This document shows, one piece after another, positions 52,524-63,293 of a stretch of DNA of 64,000 nucleotides. The notes under the pieces were generated by a model, which saw nothing but the letters and a program-made list of their open reading frames with translations, did no database searches and was not told the origin of the DNA. Made by a program: the position numbers and the translations under genes. The stretch covers positions 35,403 to 99,402 of the forward strand of contig JBGAGG010000018.1 of assembly GCA_044226845.1 (NCBI GenBank), in the 5' to 3' direction. The DNA comes from JAFDZO01 sp044226845. Lineage in GTDB: Bacteria > Bacteroidota > Ignavibacteria > Tepidaquicellales > Tepidaquicellaceae. How positions within the stretch are numbered: the first letter of the stretch is position 1; each line of letters begins with the position of its first letter.

Positions 52524-53345
52524 ATGAATTCAAATAAACTTAACGAATTAAAACAACGGGCATTCAAAGTACGTGAGCATATCATTCGTATGTCAACTGG
52601 TAATAGTTAACTATAGGTGCCTCACTTTCATGCGCAGACCTGATTGTGTATTTATATGATTCTTACCTTAACGTTACCAAAGATACTTTAAAAGACCCGA
52701 ACAAAAGTTATTTTTCTTATCCAAAGGTCACGATGTCCTGCTTTACAGGACATTTTTGCTGAAATAGGATGGATTGAAAAAGACAGACTGAAAAATCACT
52801 TAAAACCGAACGATTTTATTTACTGGCATCCCAATAGAAATATTCCGGGTATGAATTTCATTCCGGCTCACTAGGGCATTTATTAAGTGTAGCCATAGGA
52901 GTTGCGAACAGTTGCAAACTCAACAAACCAATAAAGTTGTAGTAGTACTTGGAGACGGCAATTTGAATGAAAGGAACTACATGGGAAGGCGCCTTAGTTG
53001 CTGCTGCCGAAAACTTGATAACTTAGTGGCAGTAGTAGATAGAAATCAGTTCCAGGCGAATATCAGAACAGAAGAACTGATACCGCTGGAATCTATGAAA
53101 TTTGAAGCATTCGGTTGGAATGCTCACAGAGTTAACGGACATGATTTTGAAGCAATGGATATTACTTTCAAATCTGTAAAACTTAGCGAAGGTAAACCAA
53201 ATGTTGTTATAGCTGATACAAGCAATAAAGAGGTAAAAGACTTAACAGCATTGGAAGCAAGAGCAGACAGATAGTTTGTAACACCGCTTATGATGAAATT
53301 GATATGCTTTTTAAAAGAGTTACATGGAAGAGGCATTAAAGAAGT
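52524..53345 (+). pseudogene. Transketolase N-terminal subunit, frameshifted
   Basis: Begins MNSNKLNELKQRAFKVREHI, continues in shifted frames with SKGHDV-LALQDIFAEIGW, GMNFHSGSLGHLLSVAIG, the thiamine-pyrophosphate motif VVVLGDGNLNE followed by GALVAAAENLDNLVAVVDRN-like text, then ANIRTEELIPLESMKFEAFG. It ends near YDEIDMLFKELHGRG. The C-terminal half lies 2.2 kb downstream, as in split transketolases. Such enzymes supply or use keto-sugars in surface polysaccharide pathways. Three or more indels break it. Confidence 0.85.
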
Positions 53346-53349
53346 GACT

Positions 53350-55515
53350 TGAGTATTGTAGCAGATAATACCAACAAAAAAATTTGATTCAAAACCCCTG
53401 AATATTGAAACCGATGATGGTGCAGCCACCATTGAAAAAATCTATGCTTTAAATAAATCAGCATGGGATTTAAGAAGAAAATAGCGACGTACGCCTTGCA
53501 ATGGATTACGCTCAAGAGTTTGTGCGATTGGCATTGGGTTTAAAATCTGATGATGATATTTATTCTTCGATTTCGAATAACACAATTTCTACCGCAGAAA
53601 ACAAAAGCTCCTTGGAGATTGCCTGCACATTTATCATGGCTGGATGTAGAGTTTCCAAGTTTGATAACGCCATTATTTGTCTGTTATTTGCAAAAAAAAC
53701 TATTTGAAGAAATTGATGACAAAGATTCGATATATACAAAAGTTTGTGTGGTGCTTGGAAGCGCTTATGTACTCAAGGAGAATTCAAAACTGCTTTATTC
53801 AATATAATCTTGAAGGATTAAAAATTGCTGAAGATAGTAACAAGGAAAATGCGACTATACTTCTAAATGTGCGGGTCCTGTGCATACTGGAACACTTGAT
53901 GACAGAAGGCGTTCGAATTTATTTCAAGAGTCTCAAATAAGCAGAAAGGTGATAAACTTGATATTGCGAAATCACTTAATAATATCGGATTAGTTTATAA
54001 TGCGATGGGAGATTATTATAAAGCGCGGAAGCATACAATGAAGCATATAGTATAGTTGAAGAACTTGATGAAAAAAAAGGGTTGGTATTCTATATATGAA
54101 TATCGGTTTGATTTATGAAAGACTTGGCGAGACTGATAAAGCAGAAAGTTTTCTTTTACAAAAGGCTCTTGAATCATATAAAGCAGTTGATTATAAAAAA
54201 AGAATCGGTGAGTGTCTTGTTAATTTGGCTCTTGTAACGCGTGTTGCCGGTAGAACAGAAACTTGCATTAAAGTATGCATACGAAAGTTTTAAGTCCGCA
54301 ACAGCTATTGAGTGATAAAGAAAGTAATAGCCATTTACTTTTCAGGAGATAATGAATGTCTTCAAGGATAAAAGAATATAAAAAAGCATTAGATTTCGCT
54401 CTTAAATGTTATGACTTAAGAAAGAAATTGAACATAAAGGCGAGAGTGATGGGCATCTGCGGAGATATAGGTGAATTATTAACTGAAATGAATGAAATTG
54501 AAAGAACAAATTTTTAAATGAAGGTATTACTTTAGAGTAAAGAAGTCGGCTCAAAGCAGAACTCTTAAACCTTTATCAAAATGCTTCTAAGTGTTATGAA
54601 CTGACGAACAATTTTGAAGAAGAGTTTGTGGAGTTTTAAAAAAACATATCGACACAGAGATGTTGTTTTCAGTGAGAAACGCACAGAAGAATTCAAAATG
54701 TACAGACACAGTTTGAAGTAGTGCAGAGCTCAAGAGAATCGGAGATATACAAACTTAAAAATGTGACTTAGCGAATAAATAAAAACTTGAAGATATGAAT
54801 CACAGGAGAAGAACGAATTTTTAAATTTGGTCTCTCACGATTTAAAAATCCCACTTAATTCAATTTATGGGTTTTCTAATCTTCTTGTAGAAGATATTAA
54901 TACCTTATCGATAGAAGAGATTTCAGATTTTGCATCACTAATATAAATATCAGTTCAATGGCTATGCTTGACCTTTTTGTAGATGAAATTCTGATTTAAA
55001 TGATGAACAAGGCAGATAGACGAACAATATGAACTTATTGATTTAAACGTTCATGATGATATAGCTCTCTTATCAGTATGAATAAATTTCAGCTAAGACA
55101 AGAGATAAAAGTTGTTTTTGATGATAAGATTGTTTCGCATGTGTTCAACGATTCAAATGTGATAAAGCAGATAATAAGTAGCTTATAACTTTCCATTGCG
55201 ATAAAATTTTCTCCGGAAGGAAGAATATTATTATAACGGTTACCCATAACAAATCCTTGGATTCTTCTACATGGGTAGGAATTCAGGATGAAGGTCACAG
55301 CTTGAAGAAGACGAAAGAAATTTGTTTACAAAGTTTGCAAAATTATCAGCCAGACCGACTGCAGGAGAATCCTCTACGGGACTGGGTCTTTCAATCGTAA
55401 AACTGGCAGATATAATTGGTGCTAAAGTTGTATGCACGAATCCGAACATGGCAAAGGCGCTAAATTTACTTTACAAGTTATCAACACCCTTAAAGGTAAA
55501 AATAATCCATTAAAA
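53350..55515 (+). pseudogene. TPR-repeat histidine kinase, frameshifted
   Basis: An N-terminal part with KIYALNKSAWDLRR and several TPR units, for example IGLIYERLGETDKAESF and GECLVNLALV, is followed by coiled coil. Then comes a HisKA H box SHDLKIPLNSIYGFSNLLVE (about 54834) and an ATPase part with ARPTAGESSTGLGLSIVK (about 55355-55400). This is the common Bacteroidota layout of a TPR sensor kinase without membrane helices. Many indels and stops. It sits between the two transketolase halves, an unusual place for a kinase. Confidence 0.75.
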
Positions 55516-55522
55516 TTTATTA

Positions 55523-56441
55523 ATGACTTACGAAAGTACTTAAAAACTTATTGACGAAGACGAACGGTTTATTGTAATGACTGCAGAGAACAGAGGCGCA
55601 ATAAGAAATCTTCAAATCAGATGGGTGACAGATTTATAGATACAGGAATTACAGAGCAGACATTAGTCGGCGGGCGGCTCGGCACAGCAGGACTTGCGCT
55701 CCGAGGAGAATCCCTGTGATTCATGCTCTTGCAACGTTTTTAACAATGAGAGCTTTTGAATTTATAAGAACCGATGTTGGAATCAAAATCTTCCCGTGAA
55801 AATTATCGGTGGCTTTTCAGGATTTATGTCGGACGGTAGCGAACAGCTCACCAGTCACTCGAAGATGTATCTATAATGCGAGGCATTCGGAATGTAAATG
55901 TATGGTGCCCTTCAGATGAAGAGATATGCTGATTGGTCTTGAAACGGTTTTTGAAAAGCGATGCGCCATTTTATATCCGATACAACAATACAAAACCTTC
56001 ATTGTCACACGATAAAAATTTTGAAATAGGAAAAGCCGAGGTAATTTCAGAAGGAACTCATGCTATGATTACAGTTTACGGATTTTTACTCGGAGAAGAG
56101 TTGTTAATGCAAAAGAAATTCTTGAAGCACATGGAAAATCAGTGAGACTTATCAATCTCAGAACAGTTAAGCCAATTGATGAAGACGCAATTTTAAAAGG
56201 CGCTAAAGAATGTAAAATGATTCTCACACTTGAAGACCATTTTTTTAACAGGGGATTGTATTCTATTATAGCTGAAATATTTTTGCGCAAGCGAATTACA
56301 GCTAAAGTTATTCCTGTAGCAATGGATAATAAATGGTTCAAGCCAGTGCTTGGCCGGGACTTGCTTGAATACGAAGGCTTTACAGGGAAAACAGATAGCA
56401 GAGAAAGTTTTAAAAAATTTGTAGAAATAATTTTACAATAA
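55523..56441 (+). pseudogene. Transketolase C-terminal subunit, frameshifted
   Basis: Starts MTYEST and reads DEDERFIVMTAENRGAI, DRFIDTGITEQTLVG, an ALATFLTMRAFEFIRTDVG-like run, then QSLEDVSIMRGI and LIGLETVF. The last 100 residues are intact in frame (RLINLRTVKPIDEDAILKGA, EGFTGKTDSRESF). Pyrimidine-binding and C-terminal transketolase domains are therefore both represented. Together with 52524-53345 it would form the two-chain enzyme. Confidence 0.85.
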
Positions 56442-56473
56442 ATAAACATTCGATTATTATATTTATTCTTAAA

Positions 56474-57835
56474 TATGCCAAATAAGTAGTGCAATAGCAG
56501 CTATCACAGTATAAAAAAATCAAATGAAATTTTTCACGAAGCGAAGGTCTAATTCCCGCGCATGCACAGACACTTGCTAAAGGTCAAGGGCAATGGATAA
56601 AAGGTGTTGCGCCGAAATATCTTGTAAAAAGGAAAAGGCTCGCATGTGTATGGGATGCCGACGGCAATGAGTATATAGATTACAACTTGTAGAGTTGGTC
56701 ATATTTCACTCAGGATGTACTTTCGTCAAGTTGATGAAGCGATTAAAGAACAGCTCAAAGACGGTATTACGTTTTCATAACGCATCCGCTTGAAGTGAAG
56801 TTGCTGAGCTTGTGAAATTAGTTGTGCCAGATACAGAATCAGTCCGTTACTCAAAAACAGGATGCGATATTACTACTGCTGCTGCTGTGAGATTAGCACG
56901 TGCGTTTACAGGAAGAGAAAAAGTTTTTATGCGGTTATCACGGCTGGCATGACTGGTATATTTCAGGTGCAAATGAAGCAGGAATACCTGAAGCGGTAAA
57001 GACTTGACCTACACAATAAGCTACAATGATATTCAGTCCGTTATAGATTCTATTAATCTGCGAATACTGCATGCGTAATACTCCGAGCCGTTTGTATTTG
57101 AAGAAGAGAAAAACAATTTTTTACAGGACTTAAGAAAAGTCTGCGATGAATACGGAACGCTTTTGATCTTTGATGAAATGTGGACGGGATTTAAATTGCA
57201 AAAGGCGGCGCGCAGGGAATATTTCAATGTGAAAGGTGACTTAGCATGCTTCTCAAAGAGCAGTTGCTAACGGAATGCCGATATCGATTCTTACAGGTAG
57301 AGCAGATGTAATGCAGTTACTTGAAAAAGAAGAATATTTCTTGCTCACCCCAGAGGGGAGAAAGACTCTTTCGCTTGCTGCAACTAAAGCGACTCTGAAT
57401 GAAATTATTGAAAAAATCTTCCAAGTTCTTGATAGACAAGGTAAAGTTAGACGGATATAATAAAATAGCATCAGGAGAACTGGTATGAATTACATCCTGC
57501 TCAGGCTATAACTTGCAGAACGATAATGACTTTTAACGGAGAAATATCCGGGTGTAATCCGCTTGAAATGAAATCACTCGTGCAGCAGGAAATGATAAAG
57601 CGCGGAGTTTATGGGGAGGATTTCACAACATGTGTCTCCTCACATACTGACGAAGACATTGAATATACTTTGAAAGCTTATAAAGAAGTGCTTCGATCCT
57701 GAGAAAGCGGTAGATGAAAAAATGTTAAAGAATATCTGAAAGGTGAAGCAGTTGAGCCTGTATTCAGAAAGACTACGAACTTCAACATGAAACCCAAAGA
57801 AACCAGAGCTAAGATGTCAAAGACTTATTTTCATT
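56474..57835 (+). pseudogene. Class III aminotransferase (GSA-aminomutase-like), frameshifted
   Basis: Pieces in order: SNEIFHEAKGLIPAHAQTLA (the frame shifts here), GVAPKYLVKGKG, VWDADGNEYIDYN, VDEAIKEQLKDGI, VRYSKTGCDITTAAAVRLAR, the Asp loop LLIFDEMWTGFKLQK, the PLP-lysine region ACFSKAVANGMPISILTGRA and a C-terminal HTDEDIEYTLKAYKE. These match glutamate-1-semialdehyde-aminomutase-type class III enzymes, which in sugar loci often aminate keto-sugars. At least eight frame changes. Confidence 0.8.
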
Positions 57836-58640
57836 GAATGATAAAGTTGCTATATTAACAGGAGCGCTTGGCCTTATCGGAAAAAACCATTGTTTTGCCT
57901 TAGCAGAAGCAGGGGGCAAATGTAGTTGCATGTATTGAACGGTGAGTTATTGCGATGAATTTGCTAAAAATTTACCAGAATGATTCTATTGGTGTTGGTG
58001 TTGATATAACATCACCTGACTCTTTAAAAAATTTACGTGATGAAGTTTTTAAACAAATTCGGAAAGATAGATATTGCTTGTAAATAATGCTGCGATAAAC
58101 GATATGTTTGAAAATCCTTTGGCTGCGCTTGAACAATCAAAGTTTGAAAATTATCCGTTAGAGATGTGGAAGAAATCATTAAAGTGCAAGATGTTACAGG
58201 AATGTTTATGTTCACAGATTATAGGAACTGAAATGGCTAAGAAAAAATACAGGAGAGCATTATTAATGTTGCATCAACATACGGAATAGTTACGCACCCG
58301 ACCAGTCCTTATACCAAAAACGAAGAAGGCGAGCAGACGTTTTATAAATCACCCGCTTATCCTGCAACAAAGAGCGCAGTTATTTCCTTTACAAAATTTC
58401 TTGCAACATACTGGGGAAGCGCAGGCGTAAATTATCCGTTATCTCCGGGCGGAGTAGAGAATTCGCAGAATGAATTTTTCGTTAAAAAATTATTCTAAAG
58501 AGAACTCACTGGAAGAATGGCAGGCTCCGACAGATTATAAAGGCACAGTGGTTTATCTTGCTTCAGATGCTTCTTCGCATACATGACAGGAGCAAAATTT
58601 AGTTGTTGACGGCGGCTGGACTTGCTGGTAATAATTTCAT
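57814..58640 (+). pseudogene. Short-chain dehydrogenase/reductase, frameshifted
   Basis: Start LFSLNDKVAILTGALGLIG gives the Rossmann TG-x3-G-x-G region, followed by VGVDITSPDSLKNL, DIACKNNAAINDM (the NNAA motif), and the catalytic YPATKSAVISFTKFLATYWG with YxxxK. A PGG segment follows. The order is complete for an SDR of about 265 residues, broken by several single-base indels. Start overlaps the end of the aminotransferase. NAD(P)H-dependent sugar oxidoreduction is the likely role. Confidence 0.8.
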
Positions 58641-58714
58641 AATGCAAATTCAATAAAACATTATTTAATTTTTTGCAGTTTAAGTTATAGGTTATTTTAA
58701 ACAAAGAAAATATC

Positions 58715-59590
58715 ATGGGAAAAGTTAAAATAGCAGAGAGATATAATTGGAGACGGCGAAAAAAGTTTTTGTGTCGCTGAAATTTGGAATAAACCATAAC
58801 GGTTCACTGGAAAATGCTCTGAAATTAATTGACGGAGCAAAATATACGAAGGTGCATTTTCTGAAGTTTCAGAAAAGAACTCCCCGGAAACTATAGTGTA
58901 CCTAAAGACCAATGGCTTATAGAGCGTGAAACTCCATAGGGAAGGAATGACTTATGCAGACTATCATACAGAGTTGAATTTACAAACGATGAATATAAAA
59001 TCATTGATGCATACTGCAAAGAAAAAAATATTATGTGGCTGGCTTCATGCTGGGATGAACTTTCCGTAGATTTTATGGAGCAGTTCAAATGCCTTTTATA
59101 AAGCAGGTTCAGCATCATTAACAGATATCAATTTACTCAAAAAGAAAAAATCTACAGGCAGACCATTAATGATTTCAACAGGTATGTCAACAATTGATGA
59201 GATAAAGATTTTGTTGATATAATTGCTTTTAGATAACTTAATGATTGCACACTCAACTTCACACTTATCCTTGTAATTTGAAGGAGAACACAACATAAAA
59301 GTAATCACGACATTGAAAAGAAATGTATCCTGAAGTTCCGATTGGATACTCGGGTCACAAACAGGTCTTGCTCCAACTTGGGCTGCTGTATCTTTAGGAG
59401 CTACATTTGTTGAGAGACACATTACATTAGATAGAGCAATGTGGGGAACTGACCAGGCAGCGTCGGTGAAGTTGTCAGCTTTAAACGACTTGTAGAAAAT
59501 ATCACGATATGAAGTAAGCTTAGGTGACGGAGTAAAAAAAACTTTATGAGTCCGGTACTTTCAAGAAAAAAAATTAAGAAGAGTTTCTTA
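58715..59590 (+). pseudogene. neuB: N-acetylneuraminate synthase-like (NeuB), frameshifted
   Basis: Near the start, after a frame change, it reads AEIGINHNGSLENALKLIDGAK, the signature of NeuB-type condensing enzymes, then FLKFQKRTP, then a DQWLIERETP segment and HAGMNFPX. Later YPEVPIGYSGHKQ and GATFVERHIT-like text give the TIM barrel's end. It condenses phosphoenolpyruvate with an amino-sugar to make a nonulosonic acid. With the cytidylyltransferase this is the best evidence that the locus made a sialic-acid-like sugar. Multiple indels. Confidence 0.8.
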
Positions 59591-59596
59591 ATTTGA

Positions 59597-61054
59597 TATT
59601 ACATTAAATAAGGCTCTTCCCATTTTCAATAAATAGTCCTTGCTCGAAGTTTGCATGTTCATCTTTCTTCTTTGTACACTGCATAATCTAACTTCTTGTT
59701 GTTAATTTTAGCTGAAGTAATTTTAGCTGCAAAATACAGAGCAAGTTTGGCTCTGTTTGCAAGCATATCCGGAATATCTTTGTTTTCTGAAAGAAAATGT
59801 TTGAAGGAATCAATCAAGAGTTTACGGATTCAAATGAGTTCGTTTCGTAATGATTCATAAAGTAATACATTCTCACCCACATTTTTATAACAACATCCTT
59901 GATTCAACTTTATTTAGAGAATTTAAAGATTTTTCATAGTTTTTATTGTAAAACTGTGGGAATTGCTCTACAGAAATTAATTGTATTTTCCTGTTCGTCA
60001 GGAGAAAGTTTTTTATAGTTTTTCTTCGGCAAATTTTTCTGCGAAATCAAACTCTTTTACAGAGTTTATTGCCACTGTAGAAAATATTTTTTCAAACTTG
60101 CTCGTGAAAAAATAGCCGGCTTTTTCAAGAGGTAAAAAGATATTTAACTCAAGAAAAATTTATTCAGCTCAAATGCTTCACGTATACTTTGTGTCCTTAA
60201 AACGCAAGCCTCCGTTGATAGCATTTACCAATGCAGTCCATATATTGAATTTTTCAAGTCAGCTTAAGTTGATATGATATTCATATGTTAACTCTTTCAG
60301 ATTAAAAAAATTTTCTTCGTTGCCATAATCAGTACGAGCAATATACATATAGTAAAAAAGCGCAAGGTACGGATAATGTTTATATTTTTTTTCCTTAGCT
60401 TTGTTCAAAAAAATTTTTACATCAAAAGTTTTGGGAACTCTTCAGTAACTTCATAATCAGATTTAAAATTGAAAACTTCTTTTTCATAAGATATTTCATT
60501 TACAGCCTAAAATAACTCACGGTAGAAAAAATTAAACAAACTATCTCCAAGTTCAATGGAACTCCTTTAAGAATAATTTTTCATCTTGGAATTCTGTAAA
60601 CATCTATCAGTTCTTTTACTAAGTTTAGTTTCTCATAATAGTCTATTTCAGCGTCTCTTTTATTTTCCAATTTTCTGCATCATTTCAGAATATATTTTCT
60701 GCAAGTTTGTATTTTTTTCTGATTTTTAATTCCGAAATAATATTAAGTTTGCTATGAAATTCATCCTTTTCAAAATGACTAAATGAAAAATACTTTTATA
60801 GCTCGGTCAATTCATACATCCTCGTACGCAGACTGGTTTCGCTGAAACTCTTTCCGGGATACAATTTTTTAAAGAGAGTTTGCTCTCTGAAGAGCTTTAT
60901 CTTCGTATTCGAGGGCGTATTTTTTTATGCGATCAAATATAGTTACAATAACTTTGTTTGTATTGTGAAAAGGGAGATTTTATGAAACTCTCAAATCTTT
61001 TAATTCATCTTTATCTAATGTCTTTAAAGGCTCTATTGCAATATTGTTGTGCAT
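59597..61054 (-). pseudogene. Unknown protein, tandem paralogue 1, heavily broken
   Basis: On the minus strand the start MHNNIAIEPLKTLDKDELK (from 61054) is clear; the rest of about 480 residues shifts frame many times. The 3' segment mentions a pattern similar to 61120-61500 of the neighbouring copy. The protein looks helical with many Leu and Lys and has no catalytic motif I can name. Similar MHNNIAI-starting proteins are, as far as I know, common uncharacterised genes in Ignavibacteria-like genomes. Confidence 0.5.
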
Positions 61055-61109
61055 ATCTTTTGGGGTAAAATTATTAAAGGAACAACTTCCATTTTTCGAT
61101 TATCCATTC

Positions 61110-62539
61110 TCTGTTTGAGTAAACTATTTTATTTCTTTTGCTTCTTTGTAAACAGCATAGTCAAGTTTTTTATGGTTCATCCCTTGCATTCAAAATTTAG
61201 TTGAATATTTGACTGTGGCTTTTATTCCATCTGTTAAATATTCGGGAAGGCTTTTTGTTTTCCGTTAGGAAGTGTTTAAAAGAGTCAATTAAAGATACTG
61301 CGCTTTCCAAAAGCATTTGTTTCATAATAATTCATAAAATACAGCATTCTTACTCTCCATTTTATTACGGAATCTGTTAATTGAATCTTGCTAAGAAGAG
61401 ACAATGATTCTTCATAGTTCCTTTTGTACAAAGCAAGAATTGACCGACACAATAAAAGATAATTATCGCGAATTTCCGGATTTAATTGATGTCCGTGTTC
61501 AATTAAAAAAATTTTCTGCATATTCTATTTCTCCTGAAGTGAGGGCAACAATAAAGACATTATCAAAAAAAGCAGATTAAGAAAATGCTCCTTTTCTAAG
61601 AGGCATTATCTTTAAACTTACAAAAAATTTATTTACTTCAAATAGTTCTTTCAGATATTTTTTGTCTTCAAATTGCAGTCCAACCGTAACTGAGTTTATT
61701 AAAAATCCCCCTAAGAGATTTACCGTTTTTCTATTATATCGAATTTATTATGATGATTGTACACAAAGGCTCACGCATTTTATAAAAATACTCTTCGTTA
61801 TATTTATCAATTCTGGGACTTATACATATAATAGTATATTGCAAGATGAGGATAGTTTATATGGTTATTCTTTTCTGCGTCATATAAATTCTTCGTTATT
61901 GAAATGTGATAAAAATATTTTTATGATGTTAAAATTCAGGATCATATTTGTAAACATCTTCGTTGTAATACATATTGTTTACAATTTTAAACATATAACC
62001 AAAAAAATAATTCAGCAACGCATCACCAAGTTTATAAGGTGCTCAGAATTGGCCGTCATCACCAGTATCATCTCTCTTTATATAAAACAGTGCCTTTTCA
62101 AGAGTGAACTTTCTGGTAATGCGCAGGTACTCCGGTATCTTTCGATTCATTATTCTGTTTAAACATTTCGAGAATATCTTTTCGATAGTTTATATTTTTC
62201 TCTGTCATTCAGAACTCTTCAATTGTATTCAGGTTTACTGAAAATTCATCTTTTTCAAAACGGATTATTGCAAAAAATTTTCTTAACAATTCTGTAAGTT
62301 CAGACATACGTGTACGAAGGCTCAACTCATTGTGACCTTGCCAGGATAAACTTTTTTGAAAAGATTTTCCCGCTTTGAAGTGTTTTATCCGTGTAATCGG
62401 AGCGAACTTCTTTTATTACATCAAAAAGATTTGTAACGGCTTTGTTGGAATTAAAAAAGGTGATTTTAAAAAAGATTCAAATCTTTTAACTCATCTTTTG
62501 AAAGAGTTTTAGTAAATCAATTGCAATATTGTTGTGCAT
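61110..62539 (-). pseudogene. Unknown protein, tandem paralogue 2, heavily broken
   Basis: Start MHNNIAIDLLKLF from 62539, parallel to the copy at 61054. Corresponding 3' parts also match (a TAKLDYAVYKEAK-like segment and a FLIEHGHQLNPEIRDNYLLL region), so the two genes arose by tandem duplication. Both are decayed to the same degree and in different places. Function unknown. The ORF read on the plus strand inside this gene is an artefact. Confidence 0.5.
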
Positions 62540-62690
62540 TATCCCCCTGTAAATATATACAAAAATATGTTATTTATTCGAGAGTGTAAAATAAAAATTT
62601 ATGAAAATTGTTAGATAAATTGTTTGAGTAAGATGTGATTTTTTATAATTTTCCAGTTTTTCATAATTAATTATCTATACATATTTGGAA

Positions 62691-63221
62691 ATGAAAATTG
62701 AAGCAATCAACGCGCATACATGAGAACAAGCAAATAAAATTGATTCAACCTTTACTGTAGATTCCATTCTAAAATTAAGGTTATCAGAAAATAAATTTTC
62801 ATATGAGCCGGAAAATGTAGCTCCATATGAAAAAAAGTATGGATTTGAAAATATAGATTATTCGGGTTTTTGTGGATAGCAAAGATAAGATAGTATTCTT
62901 TGCATTTTATAGATAAAGAATTAGCAGGACAGGCGATACTTATTAAACGCTGGAGTAACTATGCGAGTATTGAAGATATAAGAATTGAAAAGAAATTCAG
63001 AAGTAAAGGAGTTGGTTCAGCTAATTCAGAAATCTATAGATTGGGCTAAATCAATTAATTGTATAGGAATAGTAGTTGAAACACAGAGCAATAAATGTAA
63101 AAATTTCTGCCATTTTTATCAGAAGAATCGTTTCATTATGGGAGGGGCTGACATGTATATATATAAAGCTTCAGAATTAGAGAAGGATGAAATTCTTCTA
63201 TATTGGTATCTATTGTTTTAA
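62691..63221 (+). pseudogene. GNAT-family N-acetyltransferase, frameshifted
   Basis: Start MKIEAINAHT, then IDSTFTVDSILKLRLSENKF, then a DKELAGQAILIKRWSNYASI strand and IRIEKKFRSKGVGS, which is the acetyl-CoA pyrophosphate loop (R-x2-G-x-G), then DWAKSINCIGIVVETQSN and YQKNRFIMGGADMYIY. The layout resembles streptothricin-type acetyltransferases. A TGA at codon 11 and short-by-one homopolymers (five T where six are expected near 62866) break the frame. The 3' 78 codons are continuous. Confidence 0.8.
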
Positions 63222-63293
63222 CTGTGCACGTTTTCATTTTCAAGATAAATAAATTTAAGTTTCCACTCTTATGACAACTTTGCATATTAGTTT

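Noticed and set aside
53124..53432. Minus-strand ORF inside the transketolase and kinase remnants
   Set aside because: The plus strand carries recognisable transketolase motifs here; the minus-strand frame is a shadow.
61662..62162. A 166-codon plus-strand ORF
   Set aside because: It is antisense to the second MHNNIAI paralogue, whose motifs are visible on the minus strand, and it reads as Phe/Ile-rich noise.
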